A program made the translations under genes and the position numbers. Of a stretch of 64,000 bases of DNA, positions 7,853 through 16,703 are shown piece by piece (the stretch's first letter is position 1; the number at the start of each line of letters is the position of its first letter). Below the pieces are notes generated by a model. That model worked only from the letters and a program-made list of their open reading frames with translations, did no database searches and was not told where the DNA came from. The stretch comes from Janthinobacterium violaceinigrum (GTDB lineage: Bacteria; Pseudomonadota; Gammaproteobacteria; Burkholderiales; Burkholderiaceae_D): contig NZ_WFLI01000003.1 in NCBI RefSeq assembly GCF_009208555.1, positions 186,001-250,000 on the forward strand, read 5' to 3'.

Positions 7853-9019
7853 ATGAACAATACTTGCATGCGCGCTGCGGCGCTGGCCGTCTCCACGCTC
7901 ATCGGCGCAAACGTTTGCGCCCAAAGCAATGTCAGCATCTATGGCGTGGTCGACGCGGCCACCGCCTACGCGAGCAACCAGGGCGGCAATTCGAATACCT
8001 ATATGCGCAGCGGCAGCTTGTCCGCAAGTAAGATCGGCTTCCAGGGCGTGGAAGACCTGGGCGGCGACCTGAAGGCGCTGTTCCTGCTGGAAAATGGCTT
8101 TGAAAGCGATACGGGCGCGCAAAGTTCCGCCAGCTCCCTGTTCAACCGCCAGGCTTACGTGGGCTTGCAATCGGCAGCCTACGGCACCGTGACGGCCGGC
8201 CGCCAGTACACGCCGTACTACCTGCTGGTGGGCTCCCTGGCGTCCAGCAACGTCTTGACGGGCGCCACCGGCGCCCATCCGGGCGATATCGACGGCCTCG
8301 ATACGACCGTGCGCATCAGCAATTCCATCACCTACAGCATGCCTGCCTGGCGCGGCCTGCAGGCCAGCGCCCAGTACGGCTTCGGCGAAGCGGCCGACGG
8401 CAATGCCGCGGGCAGCAGCTTCAGCGCCGCCGTCAAGTACAGCACGTCGCCGGCCGAATTCGCGCTCGGCTACCTGAAACTGAAAAATGGACAGAATGGC
8501 ACCGGCTGGAGCGACAACGCTTCGGGCAGCTTCGGCATCTCGGCCATCAACCAGGGCTACGCCTCGGCGGACAGCATAGCGTTCATCGCCGCCAGCGCGC
8601 GCTACACCATGGGCAAGTGGATGGTGGGCGCCAATGCCAGCAATGTGCAATACCAGGCGGGCAGCCGCTCGGCCTTCCGCGACACGGCCATCTTCAACAC
8701 GGCCGGCCTGATCTCCAGCTACCAGTTGACGCCGCAGTGGTTCCTGGCCGCCGGCTACAGCGACACCTTCGCCAGCCGCGCCAACGGCATCGCCGACCGC
8801 GCGCGCTACCGCCAGCTGTCGTTCGAACAGACGTATGCGCTGTCGAAGCGCACCGCCATCTACCTGATCGAAGCGCGCCAGCTGGCGCGCGGCCAGACCC
8901 TGGCTCAGAACGGCGCCATCGCCGATGCCGTCGCCTCGGTGGGCGATTCGCAGAACGGCACGCCGTCGTCGAACGGCGGCCAGACGGTGGTGATGGTCGG
9001 TCTCAAGCATTCTTTCTGA
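7853..9019 (+). CDS. General porin, outer-membrane trimeric beta-barrel
   Basis: A 388-residue precursor with a signal peptide (cleavage near VCAQ-SNVSIYG) followed by the classic betaproteobacterial porin start NVSIYGVVDAATAY. Alternating beta strands, the KIGFQGVEDLGGDLKALFLLE segment, the L3-like region and the C-terminal phenylalanine (GLKHSF) mark a Gram-negative porin of the Burkholderia OpcP/Omp32 kind. It allows diffusion of small hydrophilic solutes across the outer membrane. The sugar dehydrogenase genes begin about 30 bases downstream, so the porin may supply that enzyme with substrate and be co-transcribed with it. Confidence 0.93.
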   Translation: MNNTCMRAAALAVSTLIGANVCAQSNVSIYGVVDAATAYASNQGGNSNTYMRSGSLSASKIGFQGVEDLGGDLKALFLLENGFESDTGAQSSASSLFNRQAYVGLQSAAYGTVTAGRQYTPYYLLVGSLASSNVLTGATGAHPGDIDGLDTTVRISNSITYSMPAWRGLQASAQYGFGEAADGNAAGSSFSAAVKYSTSPAEFALGYLKLKNGQNGTGWSDNASGSFGISAINQGYASADSIAFIAASARYTMGKWMVGANASNVQYQAGSRSAFRDTAIFNTAGLISSYQLTPQWFLAAGYSDTFASRANGIADRARYRQLSFEQTYALSKRTAIYLIEARQLARGQTLAQNGAIADAVASVGDSQNGTPSSNGGQTVVMVGLKHSF

Positions 9020-9047
9020 ACGGTTGCTGAACTCACGGGAGCTTCAA

Positions 9048-9572
9048 TTGGACGCTACACATAACAAGGAGGGCCGCGGCCCTCTGAATCCCGGCCGCCG
9101 CATGGTGCTGGCCGGCTTGCTGTCGGCTTCGGCGGCGGCGCTGATTCCCTGGGCGCTGGCCGAGCCGGTCGCCAATGCGGAGCAGGGCGCCTTCCTCGGT
9201 GTGTCGGCCATGCTGGTGGGACGGCAGGTGCTCGACCCCGTGCTGGCCAGGCGCCTGTACGACGCGCTGGTGGCGCAGGACGCCGCTTTTCCCGCCAACG
9301 TGCGCGCGCTGCTGGCCCTGATCAATGCGCAAGGCTTGCAGGCGGCCGGGCTGCAGGAAGCGCTCGACGCGCTCGCTCCCGCCCAATCGCCGCTGGCCGC
9401 CTTGCCGCGCCAGATCGCCAGCGCCTGGTACCTGGGCATCGTGGGCACGGGCGAGGCGGCCGTCTGCGTCGCCTACGAGCAGGCGCTGAACGCGGCCGTC
9501 GTGGCCGACGTGCTCAAGCCACCCACGTATTCCTACGGCGCCTACGGCAGCTGGGCCAGAAAACCAATTTAA
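9048..9572 (+). CDS. Membrane sugar (acid) dehydrogenase, small subunit with Tat-like signal
   Basis: A 174-residue protein resembling the small subunit of three-component FAD sugar dehydrogenases (gluconate, fructose or sorbitol type). The N-terminus has GRRMVLAGLL followed by a hydrophobic run, a plausible twin-arginine signal that would carry the folded flavoprotein partner to the periplasm. I chose TTG at 9048 because CGGGAG (9035-9040) sits 7 bases before it; an upstream TTG at 9024 lacks such a site. The order small subunit, GMC flavoprotein, cytochrome c is the standard operon order for these complexes. Confidence 0.78.
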   Translation: MDATHNKEGRGPLNPGRRMVLAGLLSASAAALIPWALAEPVANAEQGAFLGVSAMLVGRQVLDPVLARRLYDALVAQDAAFPANVRALLALINAQGLQAAGLQEALDALAPAQSPLAALPRQIASAWYLGIVGTGEAAVCVAYEQALNAAVVADVLKPPTYSYGAYGSWARKPI

Positions 9573-9581
9573 GGAGCCATC

Positions 9582-11192
9582 ATGGCTGAAGAACTCTCTG
9601 CCGATTACCTCGTGATCGGCTCCGGCATCATCGGCTCCCTGGCCGCGCGCAAGCTGGCGCTGGCAGGCGCCTCGGTGCTGATCCTGGAAGCGGGACCGCG
9701 CGTGTCGCGCGGCGAAATCGTCGCCCGTTTCCGCAACACGACGCGCCGCAGCGACTGGATGTCGCCGTATCCGTCCGTCGCCACCGCGCCGCACCCGATC
9801 TACCAGCCCAAGGATAACGGCTATCTGGTGCAGGCCGGCCCGTATCCGTATCCGGCCGAATACATCCGCCAGTTCGGCGGCACGTCGTGGCACTGGGCCG
9901 CGCAGGCGTGGCGCAACGTGCCGAACGATTTCCGCATCCATACCCTGTATGGCGTGGGCGTCGACTGGCCCATCAGCTACGAAGACCTGGAGCCGTTCTA
10001 CCAGGAAGCGGAGGAGATCATGGGCGTCTCGGGCGCGGAAAACACGGGTTCGCCGCGCAAGCAGCCGTTCCCGATGGCATCCGTGACGGAGCCGTACGCC
10101 ATGCGCCGCATCCGCGAGCGCCTCGACCCCGCGTTCAAGGTGGTGGGCAACACGGTGGCGCGCAACAGCGTCGGCTACGATGGCCGCCCGGCCTGCTGCG
10201 GCAACAACAGCTGCCAGCCGATCTGCCCCATCGATGCGCAATACCATGGCGGCATCGCCGCGCAGCAGGCCGAAGCGGCCGGCGTGAAGATCGTCTGCAA
10301 TGCCAACGTCTACAAGCTGGAACACGACGCACAGGGCCGCATCACGGCCGCGCTGTACTACGACGTGGACAAGAAAAGCCACCGCGTCACGGCCAAGACT
10401 TTCATCCTCGCCGCCAACGGCATCGAAAGCCCCCGCTTGCTGCTCGTTTCCGCCTCGGACAAATACCCGAACGGCCTGGCCAACAGCAGCGACATGGTGG
10501 GCCGCAACCTGATGGACCACCCGAGCACCTCGATCACCTTCGACGCCGATGAAGACCTGTGGCTGGGCCGGGGCCCGCAAAGCCCCAATTCCATCAACAC
10601 CATGCGCGATGGCGATTTCCGCGGCCAGCATTCGCCGTACCGCCTGGACTTCACGAACATCTCGCGCGTCGACGGCGCCACCAAGGAGCTGATCGGCAAG
10701 GGCGTGTTTGGCGAGGCATTCGAACAGCAGCTGCGTTTCCGCTCGGCCCGCGAAATGAGCTTGAAAAACGTGCTGGAAGTGCTGCCGAATCCGGAGAACC
10801 GCATTGCCCTGAGCAGCGAAAAGGATGCCATGGGCATCCCCAAGCCGCAGGCGCACTACTCGATCGACGAGTACACGAAGCGGGGCCACGAGCGTTCGAA
10901 GCAGGATTTCGAGAAGATCGCCAAGCTGATGGGCGGCACCAATCTGCGCCATAGCAAGGAAGGCGTGTTTGCCAACAACCAGCACATCTGCGGCACCCTG
11001 TCGATGGGTTCCGACCCCGCCAAGGCCGTGTGCGACCAGTGGGGCCGCACCTTCGACCACGCCAACCTGTTCCTGTGCAGCACCGGCGTGCTGCCCACGT
11101 CCGGTACCTGCAACTCGACGGAAAACGGCCTGGCCGTGGCGCTGCGCACCGTCAAGCACATCCTCGACGAACAAGCGGGAGGCACAGCATGA
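9582..11192 (+). CDS. GMC-family FAD-dependent sugar (acid) dehydrogenase, large subunit
   Basis: A 536-residue flavoprotein. The ADP-binding fold starts YLVIGSGIIGSLAARKLALA (GxGxxG) and ends LILEAG. The C-terminal GMC region contains HICGTLSMGS with the active-site histidine and STGVLPTSGTCNSTENGLAVA with the partner asparagine. These enzymes oxidise gluconate, fructose, sorbitol or similar sugars in the periplasm and pass electrons to the cytochrome subunit. A cysteine-rich stretch (PACCGNNSCQPICPID) matches the Fe-S-like cysteines reported in fructose and glucose dehydrogenases of this class. AAGGAG precedes the ATG, and the stop overlaps the next start (ATGA). The substrate is unresolved. 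Confidence 0.9.
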   Translation: MAEELSADYLVIGSGIIGSLAARKLALAGASVLILEAGPRVSRGEIVARFRNTTRRSDWMSPYPSVATAPHPIYQPKDNGYLVQAGPYPYPAEYIRQFGGTSWHWAAQAWRNVPNDFRIHTLYGVGVDWPISYEDLEPFYQEAEEIMGVSGAENTGSPRKQPFPMASVTEPYAMRRIRERLDPAFKVVGNTVARNSVGYDGRPACCGNNSCQPICPIDAQYHGGIAAQQAEAAGVKIVCNANVYKLEHDAQGRITAALYYDVDKKSHRVTAKTFILAANGIESPRLLLVSASDKYPNGLANSSDMVGRNLMDHPSTSITFDADEDLWLGRGPQSPNSINTMRDGDFRGQHSPYRLDFTNISRVDGATKELIGKGVFGEAFEQQLRFRSAREMSLKNVLEVLPNPENRIALSSEKDAMGIPKPQAHYSIDEYTKRGHERSKQDFEKIAKLMGGTNLRHSKEGVFANNQHICGTLSMGSDPAKAVCDQWGRTFDHANLFLCSTGVLPTSGTCNSTENGLAVALRTVKHILDEQAGGTA

Positions 11193-12580
11193 TGGCGACC
11201 TTCAGAATGGCAGCCGGCGCCGCCTTGCTGTCCCTGGCCCTGCCCGTGCTGGCGGCGGGCCCGGATGCGGCGGCCATCGAGCGTGGCCGCTACCTGGCCA
11301 CGGCCGGCGACTGCATCGCCTGCCACAGCGTGCCTGGCGGCAAACCGATGGCGGGCGGCCTGTCCCTGGCCACGCCATTGGGCGCCATCGTCGCCACCAA
11401 CATCACGCCGTCGACCACGCACGGCATCGGCAACTACACGCTCAAGCAGTTTTCCGATGCCGTGCGCCATGGCGTGCGCGCCGACGGCGCCAACCTGTAC
11501 CCGGCCATGCCGTACACGGCCTACGCCAAGGTGACGGACGAGGACACGGCCGCCCTGTATGACTACTTCATGCACGGCGTGGCGGCCGTGGATGCGGCGC
11601 CGGCGCAAACGACGGACTTGCCGTTCCCGTTCAATATCCGCCTGTCGATGGCGGGCTGGAATATGCTTTTCCTCGACAAGAAGCCCTTCGTGGCCGATAC
11701 GGCCAAGAGCATGGAGTGGAACCGGGGCGCCTACCTGGCGCAAGGCCTGGCCCACTGCACCACCTGCCACACGCCGCGCAATGCGCTGATGGCCGAGCAG
11801 CTGTCGAAGGAACTGGGCGGCGCCGACCTGGGCACCTGGCATGCCCCGAACATCACGTCGGACAGCAACAGCGGCGTGGGCGGCTGGAGCCAGCAGGAGC
11901 TGGTCGATTACCTGCGCACGGGCCGTGCCGCGAACAAGGCGCAGGCGGCAGGACCGATGGCCGAAGCCATCGACCATAGCCTGAAGCACCTGAGCGACGC
12001 GGACCTGAACGCCATCGCCCACTACGTCAAGAGCGTGCCGGCCATCCGCGACAAGGCCGATACGCGGCCGGTGACGCAATGGGGCAAGGCGGGCGACGAG
12101 CTGGCTGCCATCCGCGGCGTGCCCCTGCCGCAAAACCTGAACAAGATGTCGGGTGCGCAGCTGTACGATGCGCAGTGCGCCAGCTGCCACCAGGCCAGGG
12201 GCGAGGGCAGTTTCGACGGCAGCCTGCCGCCCCTGTTCCACAACTCGGTGACGGGCCGCAGCAACAGCAACAACCTGGTGATGGCCATCCTCGATGGCGT
12301 GGAGCGGCAGGATGGCAACGGTAGTCATGCTGCAGGACACCTGATGCCCGCCTTCCGCCAGACCCTGTCGGACGAGCAGATCGTCACCCTGGGTAATTAC
12401 GTACAGAAGATGTACGGCAATCCCGATGCCAAGGTGACGGCGGAGCAGGTGACGACCCTGCGCAATGGCGGCGCGCCGTCCAACCTGATCGGCCTGGCCC
12501 GCGCAGGCATCATCGTCGGCGTGCTGGTGCTGCTGGCACTGCTGCTGTGGTGGCGGGGACGCCGGCGCAAGGATGCATAG
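11189..12580 (+). CDS. Tri-haem cytochrome c subunit of the sugar dehydrogenase
   Basis: A 463-residue precursor with a signal peptide ending near VLAAGPD and three CxxCH haem sites: CIACH (residues 42-46), CTTCH (190-194) and CASCH (330-334). A C-terminal membrane helix (GIIVGVLVLLALLLWW) followed by a basic tail anchors it in the inner membrane. This layout is that of the cytochrome subunit of gluconate or fructose dehydrogenases, which passes electrons to ubiquinone. The start ATG at 11189 overlaps the stop of the flavoprotein gene, indicating translational coupling. A strong terminator follows 33 bases after the stop. Confidence 0.92.
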   Translation: MMATFRMAAGAALLSLALPVLAAGPDAAAIERGRYLATAGDCIACHSVPGGKPMAGGLSLATPLGAIVATNITPSTTHGIGNYTLKQFSDAVRHGVRADGANLYPAMPYTAYAKVTDEDTAALYDYFMHGVAAVDAAPAQTTDLPFPFNIRLSMAGWNMLFLDKKPFVADTAKSMEWNRGAYLAQGLAHCTTCHTPRNALMAEQLSKELGGADLGTWHAPNITSDSNSGVGGWSQQELVDYLRTGRAANKAQAAGPMAEAIDHSLKHLSDADLNAIAHYVKSVPAIRDKADTRPVTQWGKAGDELAAIRGVPLPQNLNKMSGAQLYDAQCASCHQARGEGSFDGSLPPLFHNSVTGRSNSNNLVMAILDGVERQDGNGSHAAGHLMPAFRQTLSDEQIVTLGNYVQKMYGNPDAKVTAEQVTTLRNGGAPSNLIGLARAGIIVGVLVLLALLLWWRGRRRKDA

Positions 12581-12613
12581 GCACGTTAACAATACACCCT
12601 GAAGCAACGGCTG

Positions 12614-12645
12614 GGGTCAGACCCAAAGGGTCTGACCCTTTTTTT
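12614..12645 (+). terminator. Rho-independent terminator, GGGTCAGACCC hairpin
   Basis: Perfect 11-base arms GGGTCAGACCC (12614-12624) and GGGTCTGACCC (12628-12638) around an AAA loop, followed by seven T (12639-12645). It ends the sugar dehydrogenase operon. The stem sequence recurs at 32122 and, in diverged form, at 54803, so it also belongs to a dispersed repeat family. Confidence 0.88.
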
Positions 12646-12663
12646 ATGCCGCAAAAATGCAAC

Positions 12664-12693
12664 TTGCTTGCATATGTGAATTTCATGTACTAT
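12664..12693 (+). promoter_or_regulatory. Candidate promoter for rrf2-type gene, possibly leaderless transcript
   Basis: TTGCTT (12664-12669), 18 bases, then TACTAT (12688-12693). Transcription would start near 12700, only a few bases before the ATG at 12704, and no Shine-Dalgarno is seen before that ATG. A leaderless mRNA is therefore possible. Confidence 0.4.
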
Positions 12694-12703
12694 CATTGGT
12701 TAC

Positions 12704-13156
12704 ATGAGACGCGACAGCAAACTATCATCGATCCTCCATGTGCTGCTGCACATGGCCCACGCGGGACGCCCGATGACGTCCGACGAACTCTCCGCCTACC
12801 TCGATACCAACCCCGTGCTGGTGCGGCGCGTGATGGCCGGCTTGCGCGAGCGGGGCTACGTGGCCTCGGTCAAGGGCCATGGCGGCGGCTGGCGCATCGT
12901 CTGCGACCTGCACCGCGTCACCCTGCACGATATTTACGTGGCCGTGGGTTCGCCCACCATCTTCGCCATGGGCAACCGCGTCGACCAGCCGGGCTGCCTG
13001 GTCGAGCAGGTGGTCAACCAGTCGCTGGCCGGCGCCTTCGACGAAGCGCAGGCGCTGCTGATGCAGCGCTTTGGCGCCGTCACCCTGGCCGACCTGGCCG
13101 AACGCTTCAGCCAACAATACGCCACACATCAAGGAGCAATGCATGAGCAATCCTGA
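12704..13156 (+). CDS. Rrf2-family transcriptional regulator (no Fe-S cysteine triad)
   Basis: A 150-residue winged-helix regulator with the Rrf2 HTH (MTSDELSAYLDTNPVLVRRVMAGL) and the wing GHGGGWRI. Unlike NsrR or IscR it lacks the three-cysteine cluster loop; the only cysteines are in RIVCDLH and PGCLVEQ. It resembles the YwnA type, which may sense redox or small ligands differently. It overlaps the start of the downstream thioredoxin-reductase-like gene by 14 bases, so the two are coupled and it probably controls that flavoprotein. Confidence 0.85.
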   Translation: MRRDSKLSSILHVLLHMAHAGRPMTSDELSAYLDTNPVLVRRVMAGLRERGYVASVKGHGGGWRIVCDLHRVTLHDIYVAVGSPTIFAMGNRVDQPGCLVEQVVNQSLAGAFDEAQALLMQRFGAVTLADLAERFSQQYATHQGAMHEQS

Positions 13157-14087
13157 ATTCCAAGGCGCCGCCGCGTCTTCCGCCCCGTTCGACGCCATCA
13201 TCGTCGGCGGCAGCTACGCTGGCCTGTCGGCCGCCACGCAACTGGCGCGCGCCCGCCGCCGCGTGCTGGTCGTCGATGGCGGCCAGCGCCGTAACCGCTA
13301 CGCCAGCCATTCCCACGGATTTCTCACCCGCGACGGTAGCGGGACGGCCGCCATCGTGGCCGAGGGCAAGGCGCAGCTGATGGCGTATGCCACCGTGTCC
13401 TGGCTGGACGGCACGGCCGTGCGGGCGGCGGCCAGCAGCGAGGGCGATGGCTACGACGTGACCCTGGCAGACGGCACGCTCGTCCGGGGCCGCCGGCTGG
13501 TGCTGGCCACCGGGGTGATCGACGAATTGCCGCCCGTCGATGGCCTGGCCGAGCGCTGGGGCCGCAGCGTCTTCCACTGCCCGTACTGCCACGGCTATGA
13601 ACTGGAGCAGGGCGCCATCGGCGTGCTGGCCACCGGTCCCCTCTCCATGCACCATGCGCTGATGCTGCCCGACTGGGGCACGGTCACTTTCTTTCTCAAT
13701 GGCGCGTTCGAGCCCGATGGCGCGCAGCTGGAGCAGCTGGCCGCGCGCGGCGTGACGGTGGTGCGCGCGCCCGTGGCGCAGATCGCCGGTGTGGCCGACG
13801 TGGTCATGCAGGATGGCAGCCGCCATGCGATGGCCGGCCTGTTCGTGGCGACCCGCGCCCGCCCGGCCAGTTCCCTGGCCGGTGAGCTGGGCTGCGCGCT
13901 GGAAGAGGGGCCCATGGGCCCGTTCGTGCGCACTGACGAGCAAAAGGCCAGCAGCGTGCCTGGCGTCTTTTGCTGCGGCGATGCGGGCCGCATGGCCGGC
14001 AGCGTGGCGTTCGCGGTGGCCGATGGCGCCATGGCTGGCGTGGCAGCGCACCGCTCGCTGATGTTCGGACTGGCCCCGGCGGCGTAA
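13143..14087 (+). CDS. Thioredoxin-reductase-like FAD/NAD(P) oxidoreductase with CPYC dithiol
   Basis: A 314-residue flavoprotein of normal length for the thioredoxin reductase fold. FAD motif IIVGGSYAGLSAATQLARAR, NAD(P)-binding half, and FAD closing motif GVFCCGDAGRMAGSVAFAVADG. The redox pair is CPYC in FHCPYCHGYE rather than the CAxC of true TrxB. The CPxCHGYE form is seen in a subgroup related to dithiol oxidases of disulfide natural-product pathways (GliT/DepH type), so the partner need not be thioredoxin. ATG 13143 is supported by AAGGAG at 13131-13136 and overlaps the rrf2-type gene. Function within the subgroup is inference. Confidence 0.85.
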   Translation: MSNPEFQGAAASSAPFDAIIVGGSYAGLSAATQLARARRRVLVVDGGQRRNRYASHSHGFLTRDGSGTAAIVAEGKAQLMAYATVSWLDGTAVRAAASSEGDGYDVTLADGTLVRGRRLVLATGVIDELPPVDGLAERWGRSVFHCPYCHGYELEQGAIGVLATGPLSMHHALMLPDWGTVTFFLNGAFEPDGAQLEQLAARGVTVVRAPVAQIAGVADVVMQDGSRHAMAGLFVATRARPASSLAGELGCALEEGPMGPFVRTDEQKASSVPGVFCCGDAGRMAGSVAFAVADGAMAGVAAHRSLMFGLAPAA

Positions 14088-14114
14088 TGCCGGGACCGTG
14101 GCGCATGCCGGGGC

Positions 14115-14882
14115 TCAGGCGGCAAAACCGCCGTCGATCTTCAGTCCGGCGCCCGTGACGAACGCTGCTTCTTCGCTGGCCAGGTAGGCGACCATGCCGG
14201 CGATTTCATCGGCGCTGCCGTGGCGGGGCAGGGCCATCAGACCGTGCATCAGGTCGGCGAAGTCGCCCGTGGGCGGGTTCATGTCGGTGGCCACGGGGCC
14301 CGGTTCCACGTTGTTGATGGTGATGCCGCGCGGACCCAGGTCGCGCGACAGGCCTTGCGTCAGGCCGCTCAGCGCCGATTTGCTCATGGCGTAGGCGGCC
14401 GCGCCGCCGAACGGCATGCGGTGCGCATTCGTGCTGCCGATGTTGATGATGCGTCCGCCCGTCTGCATGTGGGCCACGGCCGCCTTGATGGCCACGAACA
14501 CGGCGCGCACGTTGACGGCCACGGTCTTGTCGAAGTCTGCCAGCGAAAAATCGTCGATGGAACCGGGCAGGAACACGCCCGCGTTGTTGACGAGGATATC
14601 AAGCTTGCCAAACTGCGCCGCCACCTTGTCGATGGCCGCCGTCAGTGCGTCGGCATCGGCCGCATCGGCCTGCACGCCCAGGGCCTTGCCGCCGCTGGCC
14701 TCCACATTGGCGGCCAGCGCCTGCGCTTCGGCGGCGGAACTTTGATACGTGAAGACGACGGTGGCGCCCTGGCGTGCCAGGCGCTGGACGATGGCGGCGC
14801 CGATGCCGCGCGAGCCGCCCGTCACAAAAGCGATCTTGTCTTGCAGTGACAGGGAGGTGCTGGTGGTGGCTTGGGTTTGCAT
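14115..14882 (-). CDS. Short-chain dehydrogenase/reductase
   Basis: A 255-residue classical SDR. Cofactor motif TGGSRGIGAA near residue 16, NNAG in the middle, catalytic SxnYxxxK visible as INIGST then YAMSKSAL, and a C-terminal GAGLKIDGGF. It uses NAD(P)(H) to interconvert an alcohol and a ketone; the substrate is unknown, although the sequence resembles FabG-like reductases. It is transcribed divergently from a LysR-type regulator 123 bases away, the usual arrangement of regulator and target. Confidence 0.9.
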   Translation of the reverse strand: MQTQATTSTSLSLQDKIAFVTGGSRGIGAAIVQRLARQGATVVFTYQSSAAEAQALAANVEASGGKALGVQADAADADALTAAIDKVAAQFGKLDILVNNAGVFLPGSIDDFSLADFDKTVAVNVRAVFVAIKAAVAHMQTGGRIINIGSTNAHRMPFGGAAAYAMSKSALSGLTQGLSRDLGPRGITINNVEPGPVATDMNPPTGDFADLMHGLMALPRHGSADEIAGMVAYLASEEAAFVTGAGLKIDGGFAA

Positions 14883-15005
14883 GATGTGCTTTCTGAGTGA
14901 GGAGTCGAGGAATTCAGTATCTGCCTTTCATTCCTGCCGCGCTAGCCATGAATCATTACAATCACTTTCAACCATTGTTATCAAATGAGCGGGTAGAATA
15001 GGCGC

Positions 15006-15929
15006 ATGGAAGCCCTCAATCACTTGCAATCTTTCGTGCTGTCTGCCGAACTGGGCAGCTTTTCGTCGGCCGCGCGCCGCCTGGGATTGACGCCGGCCGC
15101 CGTCAGCAAGAACGTGGCGCGGCTGGAAGCGAGCCTGGGACTGCGGCTGTTCCAGCGCAGTACGCGCAAGCTGACGTTGACGGAAGGGGGCGAGCGTTTC
15201 CTGCTGCAGATAGGCGGCGCCCTGTCCACCTTGCAGGAAGCGATCGCCGGCGTGGCGGAAGAGGGCGGCCAGCCGGCAGGCATATTAAAAATCAGCATGG
15301 CGCCGTCGTTCGGCCGCAGCTACGTGGTTCCCCTTCTGGGCGACTTCATCGCGCGCTATCCGGGCGTCATCCCCGACTGCCATTTCGACAACCGGCAAGT
15401 GGACCTGATCGGCGAGGGATTTGACGTGGCCATCGGCGGCGGCATCGAGCTGACGCCTGGCGTGGTGGCGCGCGAACTGGGCCACGCCCACATCGTCGCC
15501 ACGGCGTCGCCCGCCTTCATGCGGGACAAAGCCATGCCCGCGCATCCGCTTGACCTGGCGCATTTCGACGGCGTGGCGCGCCGCTCGGCCGGCAGCGGCA
15601 GGCTGCGCAGCTGGATACTGCGCGATGGCCGGGGCGGCGAAGGCGTGGCCGAATGCCGGCCCCGCGCCATCTTTGACGATCCGGAAGCGATGGCGCAGGC
15701 GGCCATCCTGGGCGTGGGCGTGGCGCTCTTGCCCATGCCGCACGCGCTGGCACACTTGCGCAGCGGCGCCCTGATCCGGTTGCTGCCCGGCTGGCATGCC
15801 GATTCCGGCCCCCTGTCCGTGTACTATCCCAGCAAGAAGCTGCTGCCCGCGAAAACGCGCGTGTTCGTCGATTTTTTGCTGGAGCAGTTCCGCCAGCGCG
15901 ATTTCGCCGCACAGATACGGCCCGATTAA
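15006..15929 (+). CDS. LysR-family transcriptional regulator
   Basis: A 307-residue protein. The N-terminal winged helix reads LNHLQSFVLSAELGSFSSAA then RLGLTPAAVSKNVARLE, and the effector domain begins at about residue 90 (GILKISMAPSFGRSYVVPLL). Divergent from the SDR gene, which it probably regulates. TAGAAT at 14994-14999 could be its -10 but no good -35 is visible. The next gene starts 3 bases after its stop, so a DUF4303 protein is probably co-transcribed. Confidence 0.9.
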   Translation: MEALNHLQSFVLSAELGSFSSAARRLGLTPAAVSKNVARLEASLGLRLFQRSTRKLTLTEGGERFLLQIGGALSTLQEAIAGVAEEGGQPAGILKISMAPSFGRSYVVPLLGDFIARYPGVIPDCHFDNRQVDLIGEGFDVAIGGGIELTPGVVARELGHAHIVATASPAFMRDKAMPAHPLDLAHFDGVARRSAGSGRLRSWILRDGRGGEGVAECRPRAIFDDPEAMAQAAILGVGVALLPMPHALAHLRSGALIRLLPGWHADSGPLSVYYPSKKLLPAKTRVFVDFLLEQFRQRDFAAQIRPD

Positions 15930-15932
15930 ACG

Positions 15933-16703
15933 ATGAAAAAATCCATGCATAGCAACTACAGCCTGTTTTACACCTTCGACGGCGACCAGCCGGCCCGTTT
16001 CCGGGAAGCGCGCGTATTCGGCACGACCGTCTGGACGGCCAGCGGCGCGGCCATGACGTGGGGCGAGGAGACGCGCACGCAGTACGCCAGCGAAGCCGCA
16101 GCGCATGCCGCGTACGCGGCCCATGGCCAGGCCGCGCTGGCCGATGGCTATGCGCTGGCGCGTGCCACGACCATCGACCCGGCCGTGTTTGATTTCGCGC
16201 TGCTGCAAAGCCTGGTGGCGGACGCCGCGCGCCTGGCAGTCGATGCCGTGCGCCGCGCGCATCCGGAGCAGCACATCGACGCTGTCGCGCTGGTGAGCGA
16301 CGACAGTGCCATGACCATCGCTTTCATGGCGAATAGCCGCGAGGCGCTGGCCGCCTCGGAGTATGGCGAGGAAATGCTGTGGAATCCCGCCGAGTGGGCG
16401 TTCGAGGATGGCGGCGCGTACTTCGACAGCGCCTATCGCCTGCTGTTGCAGGCGCACCGCGACCTGCCGTTCGACGTGGACTTCACCACCTTGCGCAGCG
16501 GCGTGTTCAACGCCTGCATCGCGGCGCTGGCGCAGCTCGATGCCGAGGGATGCTTCGGCACGGGCGCGCAGCGCGACGCGAGCGTGCTGCTGTTCGAGGT
16601 CAGCGACAGTGAGCCGGTGGAAGGCGCGCTGGCGCGTTTGAATCCGCCGGCGGTGGTGGCGCGTTACGAGGCGTGGATGGCCAGCTGGGCGGAGCAGGGG
16701 TGA
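15933..16703 (+). CDS. DUF4303 protein with N-terminal WGR-like segment
   Basis: A 256-residue cytosolic protein without signal or membrane segments. Residues about 8-75 resemble a WGR-type domain (a tryptophan-containing strand, then YASEAAAHAAYAAH and DGYALAR). Residues about 85-255 match the DUF4303 pattern: LVADAARLAVDAVRRAHPEQ, a central FEDGGAYFDSAYRLL, LDAEGCFGTG, and LNPPAVVARYEAW near the end. The function of DUF4303 is unknown; related proteins occur in polymorphic-toxin immunity settings, but no toxin is seen here. It follows the LysR-type gene almost directly. Confidence 0.7.
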   Translation: MKKSMHSNYSLFYTFDGDQPARFREARVFGTTVWTASGAAMTWGEETRTQYASEAAAHAAYAAHGQAALADGYALARATTIDPAVFDFALLQSLVADAARLAVDAVRRAHPEQHIDAVALVSDDSAMTIAFMANSREALAASEYGEEMLWNPAEWAFEDGGAYFDSAYRLLLQAHRDLPFDVDFTTLRSGVFNACIAALAQLDAEGCFGTGAQRDASVLLFEVSDSEPVEGALARLNPPAVVARYEAWMASWAEQG

